64,000 bases of DNA from Thiodiazotropha sp050291245. GTDB lineage: Bacteria > Pseudomonadota > Gammaproteobacteria > Chromatiales > Chromatiaceae. Positions 34,133-42,672 of the stretch are shown here, in pieces. The stretch is from NCBI GenBank assembly GCA_050291245.1, contig JBNKJP010000020.1, positions 1 through 64,000 of the forward strand, written 5' to 3'. How positions within the stretch are numbered: position 1 is the first letter of the stretch; each line of letters opens with the position of its first letter. The notes beneath the pieces were generated by a model. That model was not told where the DNA came from. It worked only from the letters and a program-made list of their open reading frames with translations, and made no database searches. The position numbers and the translations under genes were made by a program.

Positions 34133-34671
34133 CAGTATCCGGCCTCGTGCTCGATGCGCTTGGAAACCTCCCGGGCCTCGAAGGACATGCTGGCCAGGTT
34201 CGCAAGTACATAGGTGGCGCGTGCCTTGCCGACACCGCCTATGGTCCCGGGGTTGACCAGAGGGGTCACACCGCCGCGAATATTGGGCAGTTGCTCGAAA
34301 CCGAGTTTGTGGCTGTGTCCGCAGCAGACCAGATCCCAGTCGCCGGTGGCCGCCATGGCCCGGGCATAGTGCGGATAGTGCACCAGAAAGATCTTGCGTC
34401 CGGCCAGTTCGATACCCGCATCCATGCCGTGATAGTGGATGTGATTGTCTTCATTGCCCGCCAGGCGGGCCAGAGTGTAGAGATCTCCGGAGTTGTTGCC
34501 GTGAATCACATGCACCGGCAGCGCGTATTGCTCCAGGCAGTGCAGGGTGCTCGGTGCGACCACGTCACCGCAGTGCAACACGGCCTCTGCCCCCTCATCC
34601 CGTGCCGAAGCGATCGCCGCATCGAGCAGGGATATGTGGTCATGGCTGTCCGAAACAATGCAAACTTTCAT
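34132..34671 (-). CDS. YfcE/MJ0936-family metallophosphoesterase
   Basis: 179 residues from the ATG at 34671 (MKVCIVSDSHDH); the upstream 50 codons of open frame overlap ppa and are rejected. Metal-binding motifs in order: SDSHDH, LHCGDVV, IHGNNSGD, HYPHYAR and CCGHSHK. The family are small Mn2+-dependent phosphodiesterases; the physiological substrate is unknown. It lies between ppa and moaC on one strand. Confidence 0.93.
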   Translation of the reverse strand: MKVCIVSDSHDHISLLDAAIASARDEGAEAVLHCGDVVAPSTLHCLEQYALPVHVIHGNNSGDLYTLARLAGNEDNHIHYHGMDAGIELAGRKIFLVHYPHYARAMAATGDWDLVCCGHSHKLGFEQLPNIRGGVTPLVNPGTIGGVGKARATYVLANLASMSFEAREVSKRIEHEAGY

Positions 34672-34708
34672 GCCTGAACCCAAAATACCGGTGGCGCCTT
34701 TCTGAGAA

Positions 34709-35257
34709 TCAGAAGTGGGGCTTTTCCGGTGCCTCCTGATACATCTTGACGGAGTTGCTGATTTCCCGCTTGGCGGCATCCACCCCATCCCAGCCTTGGA
34801 CGCGAACCCACTTGCCTTCATCCAGGTCCTTGTAGTGCTCGAAGAAATGCGCGATACGCTCCATCAGTTCGGAGGGCATATCCTCGAAGGAGTTCACATG
34901 GGACCAGCGGTTGGTGATCTTGTCCAGCGGTACGGCCACGACCTTGGCGTCGTCGCCGGATTCGTCGGTCATTTTCAGCACCGCCACCGGCCGGCAGCGG
35001 ATCACCGAACCCGGGATCAGGGGGAAGGCGGTAGGCACCATCACGTCGCAGGGGTCCCCATCATCGGACAGGGTGTGCGGGATATAGCCGTAATTGGCCG
35101 GATAGTGCATCGCGGTGCGCAGAATACGGTCGACGAACATCGCCCCGGTCTCCTTGTCGACTTCGTATTTGACGGGATCGGCGTTGGCCGGAATTTCGAT
35201 AATGACATTGATTTCATCGGGTATGTTGTTACCCGAGGAGACGCGGTCTAGGTTCAT
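34709..35257 (-). CDS. ppa: Soluble inorganic pyrophosphatase
   Basis: 182 residues, bacterial family I length. Active-site residues in IIEIPANADPVKYEVDK, MHYPANYGYIP, the DGDPCDVMV aspartates and DEGKWVRVQGW. It hydrolyses pyrophosphate in the cytosol. The next gene upstream on the same strand is the proton-pumping pyrophosphatase, so two enzymes that compete for the same substrate sit side by side, separated by a terminator. Confidence 0.96.
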   Translation of the reverse strand: MNLDRVSSGNNIPDEINVIIEIPANADPVKYEVDKETGAMFVDRILRTAMHYPANYGYIPHTLSDDGDPCDVMVPTAFPLIPGSVIRCRPVAVLKMTDESGDDAKVVAVPLDKITNRWSHVNSFEDMPSELMERIAHFFEHYKDLDEGKWVRVQGWDGVDAAKREISNSVKMYQEAPEKPHF

Positions 35258-35506
35258 TGACTTGCCCTGAGAAGATCTGCGTGAGCGCCCGTCAACGGGC
35301 GGAATCGGTGAAGTGGTGAAGGGTACGGATAACCGCCATGGGTGTCCAGCCTGGGTTGAAATACCTTATTGATGACAGGGAATTGGCCCGGTCGTGAAAT
35401 GCGTAGTCCAGACGGATTGCAGAGGAATTCGGAGGATAATCTAGATTGGCATTTACTTAGTGCCTTTGGGATAACTCTCCGAGTATTGTCCCGGAATCGG
35501 GGCAAC

Positions 35507-35530
35507 AAAAAAGGGGGGCCTGAGCCCCCC
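35507..35530 (-). terminator. Rho-independent terminator after hppA
   Basis: On the minus strand GGGGGGC, loop TCAG, GCCCCCC and then six T's. It separates hppA from ppa downstream. Confidence 0.93.
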
Positions 35531-35555
35531 TTGCAGATCTGCCCGGACCGGTGTG

Positions 35556-37595
35556 TCAGAGCAGCGGCACGATCAGCAGTGCCACGATGTTGATGATCTT
35601 GATCAACGGGTTGACCGCGGGACCGGCGGTGTCCTTGTAGGGGTCGCCCACGGTATCGCCGGTGACCGCGGCCTTATGGGCATCGGAGCCCTTGCCGCCG
35701 TGGTTGCCGTCCTCGATGTATTTCTTGGCATTGTCCCAGGCGCCGCCACCGGTGGTCATGGAGATGGCCACGAACAGGCCGGTGACGATGGTGCCGATCA
35801 GCAGACCGCCGAGGGCCTTGGCGCCGGCGTCGCCACCCATCAGGGCGCCGATGCCGAGGGCTACCACGATGGGCATCAGGACCGGCAGCAGGGAGGGGAT
35901 GATCATCTCCTTGATGGCCGCTTTGGTCAGCATATCCACCGCACGGCCGTAGTCAGGCTTTTCGCTGTGGTCCATGATGCCGGGCTTTTCCCGGAACTGA
36001 CGACGCACCTCGTTGACGATGCCGCCGGCGGCGCGGCCTACCGCTTCCATGGCCATGGAGCCGAACAGGTAAGGCACCAGACCGCCGATGAACAGGCCGA
36101 TCAGCACCGCCGGGTCGGAGAGCTGGAAGACGATGGTCTTGCCGGCGTGTTCCAGGGTGTTGGTGAAGTCGGCGAACAGCACCAGGGCGGCCAGGCCGGC
36201 GGAGCCGATGGCGTAGCCCTTGGTGACCGCCTTGGTGGTGTTGCCCACCGCGTCCAGGGGATCGGTGATGTTGCGGATCTTCTCGTCCAGCTCGGCCATT
36301 TCGGCGATACCACCGGCATTGTCGGTGATCGGTCCGTAGGCGTCGAGGGCCACGATGATCCCGGTCATGGAGAGCATGGAGGTGGCGGCGATGGCGATGC
36401 CGTAGAGGCCGGCAAGATCATAGGCGCCCCAGATCGCGGCGCAAACCGCCAGTACCGGTGCGGCGGTGGCCTTCATGGAAACGCCCAGGCCGGCGATCAC
36501 GTTGGTGCCGTCACCGGTGGTGGAGGCCGCGGCGATGTGGCGCACCGGAGAATACTCCGTGGAGGTGTAGTATTCGGTGATCACCACCATGGCCGCGGTC
36601 AGCACCAGGCCGATCATGGCGGAACCGAACAGCTGCATGGTGTTGTAGTTATCGATACCGGCGACCATATAGTCGGTGACGAAGTAGAAGGCTACCGCTG
36701 CCAGCACGCCGGCGACGATCAGACCCTTGTAGAGGGCCGGCATCACGTTGGTGTCGGTATCCTTGGCCTTGACGAAGTAGGTGCCGATGACCGATGCGAT
36801 GATGGAGACGCCGCCCAATACCAGGGGATAGAGTACCGCGGTGGTGCTGCCGGACATGAGCAGGCTGCCCAGTAGCATGGTAGCGACCACGGTGACCGCG
36901 TAGGTCTCGAACAGGTCGGCGGCCATACCGGCGCAGTCGCCTACGTTGTCGCCCACGTTGTCCGCGATGACCGCCGGGTTGCGGGGATCGTCCTCGGGGA
37001 TGCCCGCTTCGACCTTGCCCACGATGTCCGCACCCACGTCAGCACCCTTGGTGAAGATGCCGCCGCCGAGACGGGCGAAGATGGAGATCAGGGAGCCGCC
37101 AAAGGCCAGGCCGACCAGGGGATGAAGCGGGTCCTCGACACCCATGGAGACCAGAATGGCATAGTAACCGGCCACCCCGAGCAGGCCCAGGCCCACCACC
37201 AGCAGGCCGGTGATGGCGCCGCCCCGGAAGGCGATCTGCAGGGCCGCGTTGATGCCCTTATTGGCGGCTTCCGCGGTACGCAGGTTGGAGCGTACCGAGA
37301 TGTTCATACCGATGTAGCCGGCCGCGCCGGAGAAAACCGCGCCGATGGCAAAGCCGATGGCGGTGGCGGGTGAGCCGAGGAAATACCAGAGTGCGGCGAA
37401 CAGAATGACACCGACGATGCCGATGGTGGTGTACTGACGATTCAGATAGGCCTTAGCGCCCTCCTGGACGGCGCCGGCGATTTCGCGCATCTTTTCGTTG
37501 CCTTCCGGTTGCGCGAGTATCCATTTGACGGACACGAAGCCGTAGGCGAGCGCGGCAACCGCACAGGCCAGGGCAAAGATGAGTTCGTTGTTCAC
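35556..37595 (-). CDS. hppA: K+-independent H+-translocating pyrophosphatase
   Basis: 679 residues from a GTG at 37595 with GGAGGAAA seven bases upstream; the longer frame lacks a ribosome site. About 16 transmembrane helices. Pyrophosphate-site motifs GGGIFTKGADVGADIVGKVE, DNVGDNVGDCAGMAADLFE and the C-terminal GDTVGDPYKDTAGPAVNPL are intact. GNTTKAVTKGYAIGSAG has lysine where K+-dependent pumps have alanine, marking the K+-independent subclass. The enzyme couples pyrophosphate hydrolysis or synthesis to proton movement. Directly upstream is a PPi-dependent phosphofructokinase, which can supply or use PPi. Confidence 0.97.
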   Translation of the reverse strand: MNNELIFALACAVAALAYGFVSVKWILAQPEGNEKMREIAGAVQEGAKAYLNRQYTTIGIVGVILFAALWYFLGSPATAIGFAIGAVFSGAAGYIGMNISVRSNLRTAEAANKGINAALQIAFRGGAITGLLVVGLGLLGVAGYYAILVSMGVEDPLHPLVGLAFGGSLISIFARLGGGIFTKGADVGADIVGKVEAGIPEDDPRNPAVIADNVGDNVGDCAGMAADLFETYAVTVVATMLLGSLLMSGSTTAVLYPLVLGGVSIIASVIGTYFVKAKDTDTNVMPALYKGLIVAGVLAAVAFYFVTDYMVAGIDNYNTMQLFGSAMIGLVLTAAMVVITEYYTSTEYSPVRHIAAASTTGDGTNVIAGLGVSMKATAAPVLAVCAAIWGAYDLAGLYGIAIAATSMLSMTGIIVALDAYGPITDNAGGIAEMAELDEKIRNITDPLDAVGNTTKAVTKGYAIGSAGLAALVLFADFTNTLEHAGKTIVFQLSDPAVLIGLFIGGLVPYLFGSMAMEAVGRAAGGIVNEVRRQFREKPGIMDHSEKPDYGRAVDMLTKAAIKEMIIPSLLPVLMPIVVALGIGALMGGDAGAKALGGLLIGTIVTGLFVAISMTTGGGAWDNAKKYIEDGNHGGKGSDAHKAAVTGDTVGDPYKDTAGPAVNPLIKIINIVALLIVPLL

Positions 37596-37702
37596 TGATA
37601 TTTCCTCCGCTGAGATGATATAAAAATTTACTACCCGGGTTTTCACCCTTGGTCTGCCCTCCCAAGCCTGAAACCAGACTGTCGTGACCTGAGGTGAAAC
37701 AC

Positions 37703-37728
37703 AAAAAAAGGGGCTGAAAAGCAGCCCC
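37703..37728 (-). terminator. Rho-independent terminator after PPi-phosphofructokinase
   Basis: On the minus strand GGGGCTG, a 5-base loop, CAGCCCC and seven T's. It follows the pfp stop by 13 bp and may limit read-through into hppA. Confidence 0.92.
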
Positions 37729-37740
37729 TGTTGTCGTTGT

Positions 37741-38997
37741 TTAGAGTTCGAAAGCGTCCAGTTTTTTCGGAACCGAGACTCCTTTCAGAGTGACATAGTC
37801 CGGCAAACCGTTGTCATTGTAAGGGGGGTAGGCCTCTCCCTTGATCAGGGGGTATAGGTACTCCTTGCATTTGTCCGTGATGCCGTAACCGTCCTCGGTG
37901 ATGAAATCCAGAGGCATCATCTTCTCCACATTGGCCACATCGCTTAGGGGAGCCTCGCCGATACTCCATTGATAGGGGTTGGAGGATTCACGCACTACGG
38001 TGGGCATGATGGAGTTCTTGCCTTCCAAAGCCTTCTCCACTGCGGCCTTGCCCAGGGCATAGGCCTGTTCCACGTCGGACTCGGAGGTCAGGTGGCGCGC
38101 AGCGCGCTGCAGATAATCGGCCACGGCCCAGTGGAACTTGTAGCCCAGGGCGTCCTTGATCATATTGGCCACCACCGGGGCGGCGCCGCCCAACTGGGCA
38201 TGGCCGAAGGAGTCCCGGGTACCCTGCTCGGCGAGGAACTTGCCGTCCGGCCAATGGCAGCCTTCGGAGACCACGATGGTGCAGTAACCGAACTCCTTGA
38301 CCTTGGCGTCGACCGCGGCGAGGAATTTCTCCTGATCGAACTCCACTTCCGGGAACAGGGTCACTACCGGGATGCCCATGTCTTCGACCAGCGCGCCCGC
38401 GGCGGCAATCCAGCCGGCGTGACGGCCCATCACCTCAATAACAAAGATCTTGGTGGAGGTGGCGGCCATGGAACGTACGTCAAACGAGGCTTCCAAGGTC
38501 GATACGGCAATGTACTTGGCAACCGAACCGAACCCCGGGCAGTTGTCGGTGATCGGAAGGTCGTTGTCCACGGTCTTCGGTACGTGGATCGCCTGAACGG
38601 GAAAACCCATCTTTTCGGACAGCTGGGAAACCTTGTAGCAGGTATCCGCGGAGTCACCGCCACCGTTATAGAAAAAGTAGCCGATGTTATGCGCCTTGAA
38701 GACCTCGATCAGGCGTTCGTATTCACGCTTGTTGTCTTCCAGGCTCTTGAGTTTGAAACGGCATGAGCCGAAACCGCCGGAGGGGGTGTGCTTCAGAGCG
38801 GCGATGTCATCAGCGGATTCCTGACTGGTGTCAATCAGATCCTCGGTAAGGGCGCCGATGATGCCGTTGCGGCCGGCGTAGACATTGGCGATCTTGTCCG
38901 GGTGCTGGCGGGCCGCTTCGATGACGCCGCATGCCGAAGCATTGATAACCGCGGTGACACCACCCGACTGGGCGTAAAACGCATTTTTCGCTGTCAT
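37741..38997 (-). CDS. pfp: Pyrophosphate-dependent 6-phosphofructokinase
   Basis: 418 residues. YAQSGGVTAVINAS at the N-terminus, the phosphate-donor region YFFYNGGGDSADT, then PKTVDNDLPITDNCPGFGS, the substrate segment VIEVMGRHAGWIAAA and SEGCHWPDG. The length and the KTVDND motif put it in the pyrophosphate-using group. These enzymes act reversibly on fructose 6-phosphate, and the methanotroph and symbiont homologues also act on sedoheptulose 7-phosphate and can replace bisphosphatases in the Calvin cycle while conserving PPi. Its closeness to the H+-PPase fits that scheme. Upstream, 63 bp away, is an uncharacterised gene on the same strand. Confidence 0.94.
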   Translation of the reverse strand: MTAKNAFYAQSGGVTAVINASACGVIEAARQHPDKIANVYAGRNGIIGALTEDLIDTSQESADDIAALKHTPSGGFGSCRFKLKSLEDNKREYERLIEVFKAHNIGYFFYNGGGDSADTCYKVSQLSEKMGFPVQAIHVPKTVDNDLPITDNCPGFGSVAKYIAVSTLEASFDVRSMAATSTKIFVIEVMGRHAGWIAAAGALVEDMGIPVVTLFPEVEFDQEKFLAAVDAKVKEFGYCTIVVSEGCHWPDGKFLAEQGTRDSFGHAQLGGAAPVVANMIKDALGYKFHWAVADYLQRAARHLTSESDVEQAYALGKAAVEKALEGKNSIMPTVVRESSNPYQWSIGEAPLSDVANVEKMMPLDFITEDGYGITDKCKEYLYPLIKGEAYPPYNDNGLPDYVTLKGVSVPKKLDAFEL

Positions 38998-39060
38998 TTA
39001 GATGATCCCCTGTATGTTATTGATCATATTATGGTTTTGTGGGTATTGTTTAAGAGTGTC

Positions 39061-39408
39061 TCAGAGATCTCCCCGCTCTTTTGCCGAATAATCGGCCTGT
39101 GCCTGCAGGAGCGATACCACGCATTCGGTGAGATCGTCGTATTCGTGAACCCCGGTGCCGTATTGTTGGTAGCCCCGATAGAAGAACTGGCAACGGTATT
39201 TACGGCTACCGGTTTTGAAAATGATGAAGTGGCAACCTTGCTGGTCTTCCCAGACGATGACCGGGCAGTTGGTGAGCTCACGGTCAGAGGGCATGAGCCG
39301 GATCTCCGCATCGGCCAGTTGGACCTCCACTTTGTGACCATAGCGCTCGGTCAGGGTGGTTTCGATGATCCAGTGCTCGGAATCGGTAATGTCAGGAATT
39401 TCAGCCAT
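39061..39408 (-). CDS. Conserved-looking hypothetical protein, 115 residues
   Basis: The ATG at 39408 (MAEIPDITDSEHWII) is preferred over a start 30 codons upstream, although no strong ribosome site is seen. It is a small soluble acidic protein with no signal peptide or transmembrane segment. The pattern TTLTERYGHKVEVQLADAEI, then VIVWEDQQGCHFIIFKT and KYRCQFFYRG, suggests an all-beta domain; two cysteines are present. I do not recognise the family. It may be co-transcribed with pfp. Confidence 0.7.
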   Translation of the reverse strand: MAEIPDITDSEHWIIETTLTERYGHKVEVQLADAEIRLMPSDRELTNCPVIVWEDQQGCHFIIFKTGSRKYRCQFFYRGYQQYGTGVHEYDDLTECVVSLLQAQADYSAKERGDL

Positions 39409-39874
39409 GAGGTTAATGCGTTCACTCGCTGTGAGAGGCTGAGAAGAATAATCCAATCGGCCCGGTAAGTACAAACCCGTACTGCCCGGCACAGGCATAG
39501 CCTGTCTGCCCTGGCGGTATCGATCTCCCAGGGGTTATCGGAGGCGAGACAGATCTCTCCCCCGGTCTTGCGCGTGGCGTGTTCACGAGGTCCTTCCGGC
39601 GCGCCCTGTCGGGCTTTGGGCTGGATAAAGTCCCGTTGACTTTGCTGGATTTGTAGGATTAGCTTAAACAAGCGTGTCAGTTTCGGCTAATCCAAAACTT
39701 GGATACAGCCATGGAATTTCCTAATTAAGAATTAGAATTCAATGATCACCTCAAGTCCCACCCCTTGGACGGGGGCGCCGGGCAAGCTGGGTCTTGACTC
39801 GTGCGAAATGCTTAGTGTGCTGTAAATAAAGAGGTTTCTGGATATTTTTCTGTCAAGGTGAGGATCAATTTCGT
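39409..39874. other. Intergenic region with a hairpin
   Basis: Divergent region between the hypothetical gene and the adenylate-kinase-like gene. GGATTAGC (39656-39663) and GCTAATCC (39686-39693) form an 8-bp stem, extended after a 2x2 internal loop by AAAC/GTTT. No T-run follows on either strand. No other feature is supported; open frames here lack recognisable products. Confidence 0.5.
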
Positions 39875-41083
39875 ATGCGTATCGTGATACTCGGGGCGCC
39901 GGGGTCGGGGAAAAGGACCCAGACAGCGCGATTGGCCGAGCGCCTCAATCTCGCCCCTGTGGCTACCGGTGACCTGCTTAAGCACGCCATTGCCGACGAG
40001 CACCCGCTGGGTCTTGAGGCTCAGGCGCAACAGGATGCAGGAAGAGCCGTGACGGAGGATCTGATCCTGGGTCTGCTGCGTGATCATCTGATGTCCACAG
40101 AGGTGGAACAGGGTTTTATTCTCGAGGGTTTTCCCCGCAATCTGCTCCAGGCGCTGACCCTGGATGAACTCCTGGTCGAAATCGGTCAACCCTTGGACAT
40201 GGTGCTGCTGATCGACATCGAGATCGACAATCTTATGGAGCGCCTGGTCGGGAGACTGACCTGCCGGAGTTGCGGGCGGCGCTACAACGCCTACCAGAAC
40301 CCCCCTATTGTGGAAGATATCTGCGATGTCTGCGGTGGCAGGCTGCATCAGCGCTCGGATGATAATGAAGAGACGGTGAGTAATCGCATGCATGTCTTCG
40401 ACCATCTGATTGCCCCCCTGATCACCCACTACAACAAAACCGAGCGGCTGGTGCGGGTGGATGGCAATGGGGATGAGGAGACGGTTTTTAGGCATATCCT
40501 GGCGGCTGTTGACGCTCATGCGGGTCGGCCCCGGACCCTTGCGCCGGTCCAGGTGGAGGAACCTCCGGAAAAACAAGTCAGTGAGCAATCTGACAAAGCC
40601 CCTGAAATTCCGGAGCAAACTTCCAGGAGCGCCGAATCTGGGGTCAAGACGGCATCTGTGAAAAAGTCCAAGGTGAAGAAGCCTTTGGCTAAGAAGGTCT
40701 CGGCCAAGAAAGTTCCGGCGAAGAAGGTCTCGGCCAAGAAGGTTCCGGCGAAGAAGGTCTCGGCCAAGAAGGTTCCGGCCAAGAAGGTTCCGGCCAAGAA
40801 GGTTCCGGCCAAGAAGGTTCCGGCCAAGAAGGTTCCGGCCAAGAAGGTTCCGGCCAAGAAGGTTCCGGCCAAGAAGGTTCCGGTCAAGAAGGTTCCGGCC
40901 AAGAAGGTTCCGGCCAAGAAGGTTCCGGCCAAGAAGGTTCCGACTAAGAAGGTTCCGACTAAGAAGGTTCCGGCCAAGAAGGTTCCGGCCAAGAAGGTTC
41001 CGGCCAAGAAGGTTCCGACCAAGAAGGTTCCGACTAAGAAGGTCCCGGCTAAGAAGGCCTCTGTGAAAAACAAACGAAGGTAA
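39875..41083 (+). CDS. Adenylate kinase-like protein fused to a histone H1/AlgP-like lysine repeat tail
   Basis: 402 residues. Residues 1-215 are an adenylate kinase: P-loop GAPGSGKRTQ (the usual KGT is KRT), ATGDLLK, EGFPRN, a zinc-type lid with CRSCG and CDVCG, and DDNEETVSNRM. Residues about 216-272 form an acidic-to-basic linker. Residues 273-392 are 24 tandem KKV(P/S)(A/T/V) pentapeptides, ending KKASVKNKRR, like the C-terminal DNA-binding tails of AlgP and bacterial H1-like proteins. The domain would phosphorylate AMP with ATP, although the KRT change may alter this; the tail should bind DNA or other polyanions. A canonical adk is expected elsewhere. Confidence 0.9.
   Translation: MRIVILGAPGSGKRTQTARLAERLNLAPVATGDLLKHAIADEHPLGLEAQAQQDAGRAVTEDLILGLLRDHLMSTEVEQGFILEGFPRNLLQALTLDELLVEIGQPLDMVLLIDIEIDNLMERLVGRLTCRSCGRRYNAYQNPPIVEDICDVCGGRLHQRSDDNEETVSNRMHVFDHLIAPLITHYNKTERLVRVDGNGDEETVFRHILAAVDAHAGRPRTLAPVQVEEPPEKQVSEQSDKAPEIPEQTSRSAESGVKTASVKKSKVKKPLAKKVSAKKVPAKKVSAKKVPAKKVSAKKVPAKKVPAKKVPAKKVPAKKVPAKKVPAKKVPAKKVPVKKVPAKKVPAKKVPAKKVPTKKVPTKKVPAKKVPAKKVPAKKVPTKKVPTKKVPAKKASVKNKRR
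40691..41050 (+). repeat. In-frame 15-bp minisatellite, 24 units
   Basis: The unit AAGAAGGTTCCGGCC is repeated 24 times head to tail with few substitutions (TCG for CCG early, ACT/ACC/GTC for GCC later). Because the unit is five codons, slippage changes tail length without frameshift. Confidence 0.95.
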
Positions 41084-41101
41084 TTATTAAGGGAAGCTTT
41101 C

Positions 41102-41216
41102 TTCTGGTTCCCACGCTCTGCGTGGGAACGCATACCTGAGCCATGGGGTATAGTCCCAGTTTGGTGTGGTCCCATAAGCCCGGGTCTGCATTCCCACGCG
41201 GAGCGTGGGAACGAGG
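41102..41216. repeat. Paired palindromic repeat (REP/BIME-like), copy 2
   Basis: GTTCCCACGCTCTGCGTGGGAAC near 41109 (arms TTCCCACGC and GCGTGGGAA) and TTCCCACGCGGAGCGTGGGAA near 41191 flank about 60 bp. Same architecture as 31924-32038. Confidence 0.87.
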
Positions 41217-41307
41217 CAGGCCCCCCCGGCCAGGAAATCATCGTATTTCTTATGCCCGTTGGCGTAACCCCGTGCTGACTGACGTCATGCACGGGTGTAT
41301 CGGTCAC

Positions 41308-42162
41308 TCAGCTGGACCGCCCCATCATGCCCTTGATCGCGGAGGGTAGATCCGCGGGGAAGATAATGCTCTTGCCATTACTGGATTTCGCGACATTTTC
41401 CAGCGATTTGACATATTTTTCCCCGAGCAGATAGACCACAGGCAACTCTTGGTTGCCGATGGCTTCGGTGACCAGTTCAATAGCCTTCTTGCTGGCGTTG
41501 GCCAGGACCACCTGGGCTTCCGCATCTCGCTTGGAGGCCTCGAGACGCCCCTCCGCTTCCAGAATCGCTGCCTGCTTGTCCCCATCGGCCCGGGTTACGG
41601 TGGCCCGTCGCGCCCGCTCGGCCGCCGCCTGTTCCTCCATTGCCTTCTGCATGGTGCCGGAGGGATTGATGTCCTGGATCTCCACGGTCTTCAGGGTGAT
41701 GCCCCAGTCCGAGATGTCATCCGAAATGGAGTTCTTCAGGTGGGCCTTGATCTTGTCCCGTGAGGAGAGGGCGTCGTCCAGGTCCATCTCACCGACAATC
41801 GAACGCAGGGTGGTCTGCACCAGGGTCTGGATGGCGATTTCGTAATCCTCCACGCCGTAAACCGCCTTTTCCGGTGAGAGGATGTTGATATAGGCCACGG
41901 CGTTGGCCAGGATCACCGCGTTGTCCCGGGTGATCACCTCCTGGGTGGGGATGTCGAGGACGATATCCTTGGTGGTGACCCGGTAGGCCACGGAGTCGAT
42001 GTAGGGGATGATGATGTTGAGCCCGGGTCCCAGGGTGCTGTGGTACTTGCCCAGGCGCTGCACGACCCATTTATAGCCTTGCGGCACCAGCCGCACCCCT
42101 TTTGCCAGGGTTACCAGAACCAGGACAAACAGTGCGATCACGACGTACAATCCGGCGTTCAT
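41308..42162 (-). CDS. qmcA: SPFH-domain membrane protease-associated protein (QmcA/slipin)
   Basis: 284 residues from the ATG at 42162 (MNAGLYVVIALFVLVLVTLA), with GGGAG upstream. N-terminal transmembrane helix at 5-22. SPFH/band-7 domain at about 22-190 (GVRLVPQGYKWVVQRLGKYHSTLGPG split over this start, SVAYRVTTKDIVLDIPTQEVITRDN). Then a coiled coil with AMEEQAAAERARRATVTRADG. It forms ring-like membrane scaffolds that modulate FtsH-type proteases. It is paired with an NfeD gene 53 bp upstream, the standard slipin-NfeD arrangement. Confidence 0.94.
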   Translation of the reverse strand: MNAGLYVVIALFVLVLVTLAKGVRLVPQGYKWVVQRLGKYHSTLGPGLNIIIPYIDSVAYRVTTKDIVLDIPTQEVITRDNAVILANAVAYINILSPEKAVYGVEDYEIAIQTLVQTTLRSIVGEMDLDDALSSRDKIKAHLKNSISDDISDWGITLKTVEIQDINPSGTMQKAMEEQAAAERARRATVTRADGDKQAAILEAEGRLEASKRDAEAQVVLANASKKAIELVTEAIGNQELPVVYLLGEKYVKSLENVAKSSNGKSIIFPADLPSAIKGMMGRSS

Positions 42163-42215
42163 ATGTAACTCCCATGTATCTATGATGATTCCGCAGTCTT
42201 GTATGCGGATGGTTT

Positions 42216-42668
42216 TCAGGTCTTCTCTACAATCAGGGCATTGCCCGAAACATCCTTCACCCTGACCCGGTCGCCCTCTGAAAGCGGTTCGGAGGCGATG
42301 ATCAACCACTCATCCGCGCCGAGAATCGGGGCGGGGAAGCGCATTCGGCCCCGTTTCTCCGCATTGGGGACGATGATCACCTGACCGACTTCACCGATGA
42401 TCGCTTCCCGGGAGAGTCCGGCCTTGGTGCGGTCGATCGACAGGGGTTTGAGGTATTTGAACCAGATCACGGCGAGCACCGAGGAGAGCAGGGTCCAGAT
42501 GAAGATCTGCCAGCTCAGACTGAGATCGGGGGCGACAAACAGGATACCACCGAGCATCACCGCGGCGACACCGAACCAGAAGATGAAGAAGGTGGTCAGG
42601 GCGATCTCGCTGAGGATCAGGATCACGCCGAACACCACCCAGTGCCAATATTCGATACCCGTACTCAT
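42216..42668 (-). CDS. NfeD-family membrane protein
   Basis: 150 residues from the ATG at 42668 (MSTGIEYWHWVVFGVIL). Three or four transmembrane helices in residues 8-75, then the C-terminal OB-fold: IIGEVGQVIIVPNAEKRGRM, LGADEWLIIASEPLSEGDRVRV. NfeD proteins partner with stomatin/slipin proteins. It lies 4 bp downstream of the zinc-ribbon gene. Confidence 0.93.
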   Translation of the reverse strand: MSTGIEYWHWVVFGVILILSEIALTTFFIFWFGVAAVMLGGILFVAPDLSLSWQIFIWTLLSSVLAVIWFKYLKPLSIDRTKAGLSREAIIGEVGQVIIVPNAEKRGRMRFPAPILGADEWLIIASEPLSEGDRVRVKDVSGNALIVEKT

Positions 42669-42672
42669 GGCT

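Noticed and set aside
39351..39671. 106-codon minus-strand frame upstream of the 115-residue hypothetical gene
   Set aside because: It overlaps that gene in another frame, crosses the hairpin and shows no recognisable product.
40691..41050. Regular repeats suggesting a CRISPR array
   Set aside because: There are no spacers; the 15-bp unit is contiguous and encodes an in-frame pentapeptide repeat.
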